From assembly GCF_014201335.1 (NCBI RefSeq), contig NZ_JACHEB010000004.1, positions 62,001 to 126,000 of the forward strand: a stretch of DNA of 64,000 nucleotides, in the 5' to 3' direction. The notes below the pieces were generated by a model. That model did no database searches. It was not told the origin of the DNA and worked only from the letters and a program-made list of their open reading frames with translations. A program made the position numbers and the translations under genes. Below are positions 52,820 through 62,376 of this stretch, piece by piece (positions within the stretch are counted from its first letter, which is position 1; each line of letters begins with the position of its first letter). The DNA comes from Tunturiibacter gelidiferens. Lineage in GTDB: Bacteria; Acidobacteriota; Terriglobia; Terriglobales; Acidobacteriaceae.

Positions 52820-54109
52820 ATGGAATCTTTCTTTACACGCTTCAAGAATGTTCTGGTCCTGGTTGCCATCCTCTTAGCCCAGACCATCGGCCTTGCCGTC
52901 CAGGTTCGCCGCCCCGTCGAATCGGGCGCCCCTGACAGCAGCAGGGTCACGCTTATTCGATACTGGGCCGTCTCCATCGTCACTCCGTTTGAGCGATTCT
53001 TCCACGGGATCGGCCACACTATTCGCTACGGATGGTCCAACTACGTAGACCTCCGCAACACTCGCCAACAAAATCACGACCTTCAGGATCAGATCGCGCG
53101 TCTCCGACTAGAACAGGCCTCGTTCGCCGAAGACGCCATGCAGGGTCATCGTCTGCAGGCACTGCTGGACTTCCAGCAGCACTATGTATCGGCCACAGTT
53201 GCTGCCCAGGTGATCGGCACCAGCGGTAACGACCTTTCGCGCGTCATCTACATCGACAAAGGTGCAAAGGACGGCCTCAAGGCCGACCAGGCCGTTATCA
53301 CGCCGGACGGCATCGTCGGAAAGATTCGCGATGTCTTTCCGCACACCTCCCAGGTGCTCCTGATAAACGATCAGACCTCAGGCGCCGGCGTTCTCCTGGC
53401 CACCACGCGCATCCGTGCCATCCTCCGGGGCAGCACCACCGGTCAGATTCTGATCAACAACCTCACGCCCGACGACCGCATCAAGCCCGGGGAGCAGGTC
53501 CTCAGCTCCGGCGGTGATCAAGTTTATCCGCGAGGTCTTCCCGTCGGAATCATCGAGTCCATCAAGGTCGATCCCGATCACCAGCCCTACACGCTGATCC
53601 AGCTTCGTCCCGCCGCTAATCTGAACCAGCTCGAAGAGGTTCTGGTCATCACTGGGACTCAAGCCACACTTTCTGATCAGGCTCAAAAGGATCTTGTCAC
53701 TGGAGCCGCGACCGCCGAGGCTCAGGCCGCCGACAAACAACTTGCTGACCAACAGGCAGCGGAAGCTGCCGCTCGTTCTGCCGCTCAGATCGTAGCTGAT
53801 CGTCTGCCTAGCATTCACGACGACGCGACTGATGCTAAGGCCGGCACCGCAACAACGCCTGCTACCACCACGCCCCCGGTCAGCGTGGTTCCGAAACCGC
53901 TCCCCACTCTCCACTCCGACCGTTACTCGTCCGGAGCCACTCCATCGGCAGCTGATCTCAAGCCCGGCGCTCCAGAGACCAATAATCCGTCAATACCTCA
54001 GACTCCCACTCCGGACGCAACAACTCAACCGGCTACACCGAAGCCCGCGCAACCAAAGCCCCGCAAACCCCAACCTCTATCAGACCCAACTCAGCCCCCA
54101 AACCCTTAA
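52820..54109 (+). CDS. mreC: rod shape-determining protein MreC
   Basis: Periplasmic scaffold of the elongasome. 429 residues: N-terminal membrane helix (about 8-28, NVLVLVAILLAQTIGLAVQV), coiled coil (about 68-105, NTRQQNHDLQDQIARLRLE), and beta domains with AAQVIGTSGNDLSRVIYIDKG, VITPDGIVGKI and GDQVYPRGLPVGII. The last 130 residues are Ala/Pro/Thr/Gln-rich and probably disordered, longer than in model species. First gene of mreC-mreD-mrdA-rodA, with mreB located elsewhere. Confidence 0.94.
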   Translation: MESFFTRFKNVLVLVAILLAQTIGLAVQVRRPVESGAPDSSRVTLIRYWAVSIVTPFERFFHGIGHTIRYGWSNYVDLRNTRQQNHDLQDQIARLRLEQASFAEDAMQGHRLQALLDFQQHYVSATVAAQVIGTSGNDLSRVIYIDKGAKDGLKADQAVITPDGIVGKIRDVFPHTSQVLLINDQTSGAGVLLATTRIRAILRGSTTGQILINNLTPDDRIKPGEQVLSSGGDQVYPRGLPVGIIESIKVDPDHQPYTLIQLRPAANLNQLEEVLVITGTQATLSDQAQKDLVTGAATAEAQAADKQLADQQAAEAAARSAAQIVADRLPSIHDDATDAKAGTATTPATTTPPVSVVPKPLPTLHSDRYSSGATPSAADLKPGAPETNNPSIPQTPTPDATTQPATPKPAQPKPRKPQPLSDPTQPPNP

Positions 54110-54134
54110 CCGTAGCAATCTCTCAAAATAAAAA

Positions 54135-54659
54135 ATGGCCACCCGCAGTTTCACATCCCGCCGAGAGCTAGAGCAGCACAGCTTTCCCCCTGCCGTTGCG
54201 CTCCTGGTGCCGCTGGGTGCCATCCTTTTGCAGGCGCTGCTTCCCAGACCCTTTCCGCGGCTTGCCATCCTCGATCTCCCTCTGATCGTCACCGTCTTCT
54301 TCGCCGTCTCGCGCCGCAATCCCGTCGCCGGCACCCTCACCGGAGCAGCTATTGGCCTCCTCCAGGACGCCCTCACCGCCCAGCCCATCGGCGTTAACGG
54401 TATGGCGAAATCCGTCATCGGCTACATCGCCGCCAGCATAGGTATTCAGATCGACGTAGAAAACCTCACTACCCGCATTCTCATCAACTTCGGCTTCTTT
54501 CTTATCAATAGCTTCCTGCTCTTCCTCATCAACCGTCGACTCCTTGGACTCACGAACTTCCACATCTATTGGGGCCACGAACTCATTCGCGCCGCGATCA
54601 ATACGGCGGTTGCCCTCCCTATCTTTTTTCTGCTCGATAACACAAAGAGGAACGAGTAA
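54135..54659 (+). CDS. mreD: rod shape-determining protein MreD
   Basis: 174-residue inner-membrane protein with about five helices (for example VALLVPLGAILLQALL, LPLIVTVFFAVS, FGFFLINSFLLFLI). The GAAIGLLQDALTAQPIGVNG segment is the typical MreD motif. It starts 25 bp after mreC. Small membrane component bridging MreC and the peptidoglycan synthases. Confidence 0.9.
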   Translation: MATRSFTSRRELEQHSFPPAVALLVPLGAILLQALLPRPFPRLAILDLPLIVTVFFAVSRRNPVAGTLTGAAIGLLQDALTAQPIGVNGMAKSVIGYIAASIGIQIDVENLTTRILINFGFFLINSFLLFLINRRLLGLTNFHIYWGHELIRAAINTAVALPIFFLLDNTKRNE

Positions 54660-54740
54660 AGCCCAAATCCAATCGTCTAAAACGTACAACACAACAGTGG
54701 TAGACCCGGATCATCAACTCCAGTCGTAGACTGAAATAGC

Positions 54741-56672
54741 ATGGAACTCACTCACCATATCGACCCGAACGACGTCGGCCCCAGCGGCAAAGCCGAAAAA
54801 GTCTCTGCGGGTAAGCTTCACGCGGCTCAGTACATCGTCGCATTCATTCTCGTCATTCTGATCACTGGCCTCTGGAGACTTCAGGTCCTCGGCGCTGATA
54901 ACTTTCGCGCACTCGCCGAAGCCAACCGCATACGCAAAGTCCCGATTCTGGCCCCTCGCGGCCGCCTCTTCGATCGCGAAGGTCGTCTGCTGGTCGATAA
55001 CTATCCCTCTGTCTCCTGCTACCTTCTCCGCGAACAAGTCAAGGATCTCGAAGCCGACCTTCCTCTCATCGCTCAAGGCCTCCACATTCCGGTTGAGCAG
55101 ATCCAGTCCACACTGCGCCGCTACCAGATCGCCCCAAATTATCAGCCAATCCCTCTAAAGCAGGACATCTCGCCCGACGAACAGGCCTTTATCGCAGCTC
55201 ACCGTGACGAGCTTCCCGAGCTCGAAACCCTCGACGAACAGCGCCGCCTCTACCCTCGTGACGGATTCGCCGCCCATCTTATCGGCTACGTCGGAGAAGT
55301 CTCCGAGCAGATGCTCGACGACCCCCGCTACGCCTTCTACTCGCCCGGCGATGTCGTCGGCCGCTCCGGCGTCGAGCAGACCTATGATGCCTTGCTACGT
55401 GGCAAAGACGGCAGCCGAGACGTCATCGTTAACAGCCACGGTAAAGAACTAGGCCACCTTGGCCAAGAGCTTGCCGTCCCAGGCAAAGACCTCAAACTCA
55501 CCATCGATCTCGACCTCCAGATTGCCGCCGAGAAGGCGCTCGATGGCAAAAACGGCGCGATCGTTGCGATGGACCCGCATACCGGTGAGATTCTCGCGAT
55601 GGTCTCTCGCCCTACATACGACCCCAACCAATTCTCCGTCCGCCTCACCAAAAACTACTGGAACGAGATCATCAACAATCCCGACCATCCGTTGCTCAAC
55701 AAGAGCCTTCAGGCGCAGCTCGCCCCAGGAAGCACCTTCAAGATCATCATGTCGGTCGCTGGCCTCCAGGAAAATGTCGCCCAGACCATGCACGTCAGCT
55801 GCAACGGTGGCGCCGAGTTCTACGGCCACTTCTACGCCTGTGACAAACACCACGGCGCAGTCGACATCAACAACGCCATTCCGTACTCCTGCGACACCTT
55901 CTACTACACACTCGCCAACCGTCTCGGTATCGACACCATCGCGAAGTACGCGACCTCTCTCGGCCTTGGTCAAAAGACCGGCATCGACCTGCCCGACGAG
56001 GTCGCCGGCACTATGCCCTCCACAGCTTGGAAGCTGAAAACGCAGCATGACAAGTGGTTCGCCGGCGAAACCATCTCGGTCGGTATTGGCCAAGGCGCAG
56101 TCACCGCGACCCCCATCCAGCTCGCACGCGCCCTCAGTGGCGTCGCTAACGGGGGTGTTCTTCGTCGTCCGCATGTCGTCTTCGCTGACGAGATTCCACC
56201 CGACATGCTTCAAGCCATCCGCGAGTCCTTTCCGGGCTCCGGAGACGCGACCATTCCGCTGACCACGGAGAACTGGCAGCTCATCACCGACGCCATGGCC
56301 AACGTCACCAGTAGCCCCATCGGCACCGCCTACGCCGCGCATCTTGAAGGTGTCGACTTCGCCGGCAAGACCGGCACCGCGCAGGTCATCGGCCACGATG
56401 CTCTCGCCAAGACTAACAAAGGCCACAACACTGAACCCAACGCATGGTTCGTGGGCATGGCTCCACGGCGCAATCCAGACATCGTCGTCGCCGTCCTCTG
56501 GGAGCATGGCAACTGGGGCAACAACTCCGCCAAGCTCGCCTCCCAGATTATCGACGCCTTCGTCAACAAGCAGCGCAAACGCGACAACAACATCCGCGTC
56601 GCCACCACCCCCGAGCCTGCCAAGCCCGAGACCACTGCCAGCGCAACACCCACCGTGCCGAGCGCCGAATAG
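54741..56672 (+). CDS. mrdA: penicillin-binding protein 2
   Basis: Class B transpeptidase of the elongasome. 643 residues: membrane anchor about 30-50 (YIVAFILVILITGLWRL), dimerisation domain with PRGRLFDREGRLLVDN, and transpeptidase domain with active-site Ser331 in APGSTFK (Ser331-x2-Lys334), second motif YSCDTFYY (Ser-Cys-Asp where many enzymes have Ser-x-Asn/Asp) and FAGKTGTAQ. A Pro/Thr-rich tail of about 25 residues ends it. It forms the core enzyme pair with RodA 15 bp downstream. Confidence 0.95.
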   Translation: MELTHHIDPNDVGPSGKAEKVSAGKLHAAQYIVAFILVILITGLWRLQVLGADNFRALAEANRIRKVPILAPRGRLFDREGRLLVDNYPSVSCYLLREQVKDLEADLPLIAQGLHIPVEQIQSTLRRYQIAPNYQPIPLKQDISPDEQAFIAAHRDELPELETLDEQRRLYPRDGFAAHLIGYVGEVSEQMLDDPRYAFYSPGDVVGRSGVEQTYDALLRGKDGSRDVIVNSHGKELGHLGQELAVPGKDLKLTIDLDLQIAAEKALDGKNGAIVAMDPHTGEILAMVSRPTYDPNQFSVRLTKNYWNEIINNPDHPLLNKSLQAQLAPGSTFKIIMSVAGLQENVAQTMHVSCNGGAEFYGHFYACDKHHGAVDINNAIPYSCDTFYYTLANRLGIDTIAKYATSLGLGQKTGIDLPDEVAGTMPSTAWKLKTQHDKWFAGETISVGIGQGAVTATPIQLARALSGVANGGVLRRPHVVFADEIPPDMLQAIRESFPGSGDATIPLTTENWQLITDAMANVTSSPIGTAYAAHLEGVDFAGKTGTAQVIGHDALAKTNKGHNTEPNAWFVGMAPRRNPDIVVAVLWEHGNWGNNSAKLASQIIDAFVNKQRKRDNNIRVATTPEPAKPETTASATPTVPSAE

Positions 56673-56687
56673 GACGGACCAGCCACC

Positions 56688-57788
56688 ATGCCCCGCCTCT
56701 CCTCCTACCGCGACTTCGACTGGGTCCTTCTCGGATTCGTGCTTCTGCTCTCGCTCATCTCTGTCCTCGAGATCAAATCAGCGACGCTCCACACCAAGTT
56801 CCACGGCTTCGATCACAAGCAGATCCAGTTCCTCGCCGTCGGCTTGATCCTGATGTTCATCGTCTCGCTCATCGACTACCACCGCCTGATCGACATCGTT
56901 CACTGGGCATACGGCATCAGCATCCTTTCGTTGATCGCCGTTCTGGCCGTTGGCACCAAAGTCCTCGGCGGACGCCGCTGGATCAAATTTCCAGGCGGTA
57001 TTCACTTTCAGCCATCCGAATGGGTCAAACTCGTCCTCATCGTCGCCGTCGCCCGGTACTTCTGGGGACTGGCAGGAAAGGAACTAACCTGGGGCGACAT
57101 TGGAAAGGCGGCCGTTATGGTCGTCGTCCCGATGGCTCTCGTGCTGAAACAGCCCGACCTCGGCACTGCTCTGACGTACCTACCCATTCTGATCTGCGGC
57201 CTCTTCCTCGGAGGTATCCGCTTCAAACAAGTGGGTCTCGTGCTGCTTGCGCTGGCGATGATCGGGGGTGTTGCCTGGAAGAGCGGCAAACACCTCAAGC
57301 CGTACCAGCAGGCACGCATCGACGCCTTCATTAATCCCGACTCCGACCCACGCGGCTCGGGTTATCAGATCCGCCAATCCCTCATTGCGGTCGGCTCCGG
57401 TGGCATCTGGGGCAAAGGTGCCAACAAGGGGACCCAAACTCAGGGCGATTTTCTTCCCATCCCCTATACCGACTTCATCTTCGCCGCATTTTGCGAAGAG
57501 CACGGCTTCGTCGGGGCTCTCGGCGTCCTGCTCTTATATTTCCTCATCCTCATGCGCCTGATTCAAAACGCTCAGACCGCTTCCGATCTGCCCGGCAGCT
57601 TCATCATCATGGGGGTGGTCGCGGTTATCGTCTTCCAGATTGCCGTTAACGTCGGCATGGTCGTCGGCCTCATGCCCGTTACAGGGATTCCTCTGCCCTT
57701 GCTGAGCTACGGCGGTTCCTCGGTCCTGTTCACCTTTCTTTCCCTTGGCATTGTCATGAACATCCGCATGCGTCGCTTCGTCAACTAG
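56688..57788 (+). CDS. rodA: rod shape-determining glycosyltransferase RodA
   Basis: SEDS-family peptidoglycan polymerase partnering PBP2. 366 residues, about ten membrane helices: FDWVLLGFVLLLSLISVLEI, GGRRWIKFPGGIHFQPSEW (conserved), VLKQPDLGTAL (with the key Asp), and IGGVAWKSGKHLKPYQ; a late PVTGIPLPLLSYGGSSV motif. All SEDS signatures are present. Last gene of the mreC operon before the long leader of the RNase E/G gene. Confidence 0.95.
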   Translation: MPRLSSYRDFDWVLLGFVLLLSLISVLEIKSATLHTKFHGFDHKQIQFLAVGLILMFIVSLIDYHRLIDIVHWAYGISILSLIAVLAVGTKVLGGRRWIKFPGGIHFQPSEWVKLVLIVAVARYFWGLAGKELTWGDIGKAAVMVVVPMALVLKQPDLGTALTYLPILICGLFLGGIRFKQVGLVLLALAMIGGVAWKSGKHLKPYQQARIDAFINPDSDPRGSGYQIRQSLIAVGSGGIWGKGANKGTQTQGDFLPIPYTDFIFAAFCEEHGFVGALGVLLLYFLILMRLIQNAQTASDLPGSFIIMGVVAVIVFQIAVNVGMVVGLMPVTGIPLPLLSYGGSSVLFTFLSLGIVMNIRMRRFVN

Positions 57789-58376
57789 AGGTGCATTACC
57801 GGAATCGCCTCAAAAGTTCCTCGAAAGGGAACAATTGTCAGTATTACAGAGAGGTAAATTTCCCGTTGTAGCGGCTTTAGTGCAATACTGTTAGCAACAC
57901 CTGTTCGGCTGTAGATGCCGCTCAGTGTACCCCGCTACTCGGGCGCACGGTCGCCAGTCAGCGGCAACAAAAGACTTTTTAGAAGAAAAGGCCGGCCAGC
58001 CAGAGACATCGATCCGTTGGCCGGACAGGTTTTAGGGAATGATTGCATCCGGATGGCGAACGGCCCCGCCTCAAATCTCTGATTTTGAGGTTGTTCTGGT
58101 CACAAACTCCGCATGTCTCGAATTGCTCGAAGCATCCCCCCGTGTTCCCGATCTACCCGGTATCGCCCAATCCGCCCTCTCAGCGAGTGCGCCCACGGCA
58201 GAGTTGTATTCCCACCTCGCACCGGTCGTCGAGTTTCGTTCACGCGCTTCCGCAGCCCGTAATCTGTCCGCTCCACGGTGAGCCCAACCCGGCCGTAAGC
58301 CAGGTTGACTCCCGATTGTTCTCTGTCGCGTCTGCCGCTCGAACCTCAACCAGGTCGGGCAGAAAGAGCACAGCGA
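57789..58376 (+). promoter_or_regulatory. long leader/spacer of the RNase E/G gene with hairpins
   Basis: 588 bp with no supported gene. Three stems are visible: GCCGCT (57917) with AGCGGC (57960) enclosing CCCG-ctact-CGGG (57931-57943), and CCGGCCA (57992) with TGGCCGG (58018). A/T tract AAAAGACTTTTT sits between them. By analogy with enterobacterial rne, whose 5' leader mediates autoregulation, this could be a feedback site; that is inference. Confidence 0.4.
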
Positions 58377-61300
58377 ATGTCGAAAGAAATATACATCTCC
58401 AGTACCCCCCACGAGACTCGTCTCGCCATCGTCGAAAACGACGAACTAACCGAAATCTATTACGAGCGCGAGAACGAATACACTCTCGCCGGATCCATCT
58501 ATAACGGAAAAGTTACCCGCGTTCTGCCGGGCATGCAGTCCTCATTCGTCGACATCGGCCTCGAGCGCGACGCTTTTCTTTACATCACCGACTTCATGGA
58601 GGAGGCTGGCGATTCAGCCGACTTCGACACCAACAGCGACTCTGGCCGTCGCTCCGAAGGCCGTCGCAACGGAAACGCTCCCATCCTCGAGGGCACCGTC
58701 GCCAGCCCCCCGGATCGCTTAGACCAAACCACTGACTCCGGCCTCCGTTCCTCTGAGCGGACCGATCGCGGCGACCGCAATGGCCGTGGTGACCGTGGCC
58801 GTGGTGGACGAGGACGCCGCGACCGCGGCGGTAACCGCGATCGTCAGCCCACCGCCGACCCCCTTGCGCCCACATCGCAAAATGACACGTTCAACGCCCC
58901 GGTTGCGGACTACTTCGCCGCCGACCAGCCAACAGACAACATCATCACCGACCGCACTGACGGTGGAGAGATTGGCGAAGGCGCCCCTGGTGCCGACGGC
59001 AGCCGCCGCTGGCGTGGCCGTCGCGGCCGTCGTCGTGGCCGTGGCCCAGGTCAGCGCGACGAGTCTCCGGACATCGCTGGCGCAGTCCTGGGCACTGCTC
59101 CGAGCGAATCCGCTTATGATGAAGATTCTTTCGACATCGACGGAGCCGCTGCGCCTATCTCCACTCCAACCGCCGCGGCCCACGTCCCACCTGTCTACAA
59201 CGCGGTCGAAACAGCCGGCACGCCTCAGGAAAATATAGATCGCGGCAACCGCGGAAGAGACGGAAGAGACAACGACCGTCGTGACCGCAACAACCGTGGA
59301 GATCGAAATCGTGGAGACCGCGGCAACCGTGGCGATCGCGGTGGCCGTGATCGCGAACCCCGCATCCCCCGCGGTTTTGCCCCCAAAACCTCACTCTACG
59401 GCGTCGACGATTCACCTGCCTACGATCAGGCTCCCGAACTCGATGCGAACGCGCCCGAGCCCATCATTCTCCCAGGCGAATCTCTCTCCAAGTACCGCAA
59501 AGGAGGAGAAGAGTCGGTCGCTGCAGTTTCCAAGCCTGTCGACATCAATGTAATCATCCCGTCAGCTCCGGGGTTCAACATTCCTGAAGGCTGGGATGGC
59601 GGAGCTATTCTGCCCGGTGAAACTCTCTCTCGCCGTCGTCGCCAGGAAAATCGTAACGAGCCCCGCGCCGAGCATCGCCAGGAAACCACGGCTGACTACC
59701 GCAATGACAGTTCAGCGACTCCTCTGCCCCACGCTGAAGTCATTCGCGAAGCCGACGGATTCAGTGTCACAGATATCATCGAAGAACAGCCAGAAGTTGC
59801 CCTCACCGTCGCTCCTATCCCCATGGACGAGACGCTGCCAGAGGTTCTTGCAGAACCGGCCGAATACGAGCCGACCGACGCTTCCGCGTCCTATCGCATC
59901 GATCCCGCAGCGCCCAGCGAGTACCGCCAAAGCGCGCCCGTCCTGGAGGCACCTGAAGAGGTCCAGTCAGAGACCGTCATCGAGTCGCAAGTTCAGGATC
60001 ACAACGCAACTCACAGCATCACTCCCGGCCCCGGCGAATCCGTTGCCCAACTCCGAGCCGAGCCCGCACACACAGACTACGAGCCATTCGACTGGCAGAC
60101 ACCTGCACCAACTCACGTTGAACCGGGCGAAACGGCCCCCGCACCTCATGAGCTGACCACCCTTCATGCCACCGGCGAGATGCACTCCGAAGCTCCAGTC
60201 GCTGCCTTCACTCCCGAACATGCAACTGAGACGGTCTCTCCGATTGAACACGAGACGGCGATCGCAAATCCAGCCGAATACGTCATCGCCGACGAGGCAA
60301 CTCCTCAGCACTTCGCACCTGGCATCGGCACTTTCGAAGAGGAGACTCTCGACGAGGAGGACTTCAACACCACTCTTCACGCCAGCTCCATCGAAGAGAT
60401 GGACGATTTCGAAGAAGAAGAGACGCTCGAAGGGGCCGCCGACCTCGGCACCATGCTCCGCGAGATGTCCATCGACCAGATCACCCGCTCTGGCAACATA
60501 GACGAAGAAGAGGAGGACGACCTCGAAGAAGAGGATGCAGTCTACGATCCTCTCATCGGCGATCTCGAAGAGACCGACGACGAAGAAGATCTCGACGAAT
60601 CCGACACCGAAGAAGACGTCCTCCACGAAGAGATGGTTGGGGGCGATGAAGTATCACCCGCCAACGGCTTCGACCAGGCCCAGGCCGGGGCAGCCGCTCC
60701 TTCGCTCGACCGCAATCGCGACCAGGATCGTGGCCGTGGCCGCCGTGATGGTCGTCGTGATGGCCGCCGCGGAGACCGTTATGGCCGCAGTGATCGCGGA
60801 GACCGTAGCGATCGTCCTCGCAACACCGGAGGGGCTGGCGACCGCGAGCGTGCCAACAACGGCGGCCGCGACCGTCGTGGTGGCCGCAGTTCGATGCAGT
60901 CAACCAACCTTCCCGCTATCAGCGAACTGCTCAAGCCTGGCCAGGAGATTCTCGTTCAGATCGCCAAGGAGCCCATTGCCAAAAAGGGAGCACGCATCAC
61001 ATCGCACATTGCCCTTCCTGGCCGCTTCCTCGTCTTCATGCCCACGGTCAACCACACAGGTGTCTCTCGCAAGATCGACTCCGATAGCGAGCGCCGCCGC
61101 CTGAAGGAGATTCTGCTCAGCGAAAAGGGCGAGGCTGCCGGCGGCTTTATTGTCCGCACCGCCGCATCAGGAGCCACCGAAGAGGAACTCCGCTCCGACC
61201 TCCGCTTCCTCCTCAACCTCTGGGCCGATATCAAGCAGCGCTCCGAATCCTCGAAATCCCCAGCCCTCATCTACCACGACCTCAATCTCGTCGAGCGCAT

Positions 61301-62111
61301 CCTTCGTGACCAGGTCACCGACAACTTCTCCGCTATTTGGGTCGACAGCGAGAGCGAATACGAGCGCGTTCTACGGTTCCTTCAGCGATTCCAGCCGTCA
61401 CTCATTCGCCGCGTCAAGCTCTACACCAAAGAAACCCCGCTCTTCGAGCAATTCGGCATCACCGAAGAGATCAACAAGGCTCTGCGCTCTAAAGTCTGGC
61501 TCAAGTCCGGCGGCTCGATCGTCATCAACCAGACCGAAGCCCTCGTCGCGATCGACATCAACACCGGTAAGTTCGTCGGCAAGACCGCTCGCCTCGAAGA
61601 CACCATCGTGAAAACAAATCTCGATGCCATCCCTGAGATCGTTCGCCAGATTCGTCTGCGCGACCTCGGAGGCATCATCATCATCGACTTCATCGACATG
61701 GACGAGCGCAAGAACCGCAACAAGGTTATGGCCGCGCTCGAAGAAGAGCTGAAGAACGATCGTGCTCCTTCGAAGGTTCTTCAGTTCAACGATTTTGGTT
61801 TGGTCGCCATTACCCGCAAGCGCGTCAAGCAGTCGCTCGAGCGCACGCTATCCACTACCTGCAACATCTGCACCGGCACTGGAATGGTCAAATCACCCGT
61901 CACCGTCTGCAACGACATCTACATCGAGATGCGCAAGATGCAGAAGCATCTCGACCGCGGCGATGTCATGCTTCGCGTGAATCCCGATGTCGTCAAACAG
62001 CTCAAAGCACCGGGCACGAAATGGCTTCAGGAGATGGAAGAGATGGTCGGCAAAACCATCCTCGTCAAATCCGATCCTAGCCTCCACCCCGAGCAGTTCG
62101 ATATTCACTAG
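58377..62111 (+). CDS. rng: RNase E/G with S1 domain split by a 770-residue disordered insertion
   Basis: Endoribonuclease of the RNase E/G family, 1244 residues from ATG 58377 (AGAAAGAG upstream). The S1 domain begins normally (residues 1-75, YNGKVTRVLPGMQSSFVDIG), is interrupted, and resumes at Ser849 (LLKPGQEILVQIAKEP). The catalytic part has Asp1060 in VAIDINTGK and Asp1104 in IIIDFIDMDE, and the zinc-link Cys1162-x2-Cys1165 in TTCNICTGTG. The insertion holds Arg/Gly/Asp-rich blocks (about 125-157, 206-226, 287-325, 775-845), acidic stretches (about 655-755) and four PGE[ST] motifs. No C-terminal scaffold follows the catalytic core. Confidence 0.93.
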   Translation: MSKEIYISSTPHETRLAIVENDELTEIYYERENEYTLAGSIYNGKVTRVLPGMQSSFVDIGLERDAFLYITDFMEEAGDSADFDTNSDSGRRSEGRRNGNAPILEGTVASPPDRLDQTTDSGLRSSERTDRGDRNGRGDRGRGGRGRRDRGGNRDRQPTADPLAPTSQNDTFNAPVADYFAADQPTDNIITDRTDGGEIGEGAPGADGSRRWRGRRGRRRGRGPGQRDESPDIAGAVLGTAPSESAYDEDSFDIDGAAAPISTPTAAAHVPPVYNAVETAGTPQENIDRGNRGRDGRDNDRRDRNNRGDRNRGDRGNRGDRGGRDREPRIPRGFAPKTSLYGVDDSPAYDQAPELDANAPEPIILPGESLSKYRKGGEESVAAVSKPVDINVIIPSAPGFNIPEGWDGGAILPGETLSRRRRQENRNEPRAEHRQETTADYRNDSSATPLPHAEVIREADGFSVTDIIEEQPEVALTVAPIPMDETLPEVLAEPAEYEPTDASASYRIDPAAPSEYRQSAPVLEAPEEVQSETVIESQVQDHNATHSITPGPGESVAQLRAEPAHTDYEPFDWQTPAPTHVEPGETAPAPHELTTLHATGEMHSEAPVAAFTPEHATETVSPIEHETAIANPAEYVIADEATPQHFAPGIGTFEEETLDEEDFNTTLHASSIEEMDDFEEEETLEGAADLGTMLREMSIDQITRSGNIDEEEEDDLEEEDAVYDPLIGDLEETDDEEDLDESDTEEDVLHEEMVGGDEVSPANGFDQAQAGAAAPSLDRNRDQDRGRGRRDGRRDGRRGDRYGRSDRGDRSDRPRNTGGAGDRERANNGGRDRRGGRSSMQSTNLPAISELLKPGQEILVQIAKEPIAKKGARITSHIALPGRFLVFMPTVNHTGVSRKIDSDSERRRLKEILLSEKGEAAGGFIVRTAASGATEEELRSDLRFLLNLWADIKQRSESSKSPALIYHDLNLVERILRDQVTDNFSAIWVDSESEYERVLRFLQRFQPSLIRRVKLYTKETPLFEQFGITEEINKALRSKVWLKSGGSIVINQTEALVAIDINTGKFVGKTARLEDTIVKTNLDAIPEIVRQIRLRDLGGIIIIDFIDMDERKNRNKVMAALEEELKNDRAPSKVLQFNDFGLVAITRKRVKQSLERTLSTTCNICTGTGMVKSPVTVCNDIYIEMRKMQKHLDRGDVMLRVNPDVVKQLKAPGTKWLQEMEEMVGKTILVKSDPSLHPEQFDIH

Positions 62112-62190
62112 ATCCTTCTTCGGAGCCTTAGTCGGGCTAAAGTTTAGTGATAAAATCTCCGAAATAGATCAAGATTCAGCCACAAAACAC

Positions 62191-62218
62191 ACGGGCGTCC
62201 GATCCTCTGGACGCCCGT
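62191..62218 (+). terminator. terminator after the RNase E/G gene
   Basis: ACGGGCGTCC / GGACGCCCGT, 10-bp stem with an 8-nt loop, 80 bp after the stop codon. A short TTTCTT tract follows after about 9 nt, so efficiency is uncertain. Confidence 0.6.
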
Positions 62219-62376
62219 AACTACGCTTTCTTCATTAGCTTGCACCGCGCCCAAAAGTAAAAACTCTGTCCTAAGTGTCATCCCAAACGACATTTCCTGC
62301 GTCATACACAACAAGCGCGTTACAGTTGGGTTCAAGCCAATGAAGAACCTCGCAGCACCAAGGGAGCTACACGAAG

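Noticed and set aside
58039-58281. 80-codon plus-strand frame in the RNase E/G leader
   Set aside because: No ribosome-binding site, no domain, and it overlaps predicted leader structure; composition like noncoding sequence.
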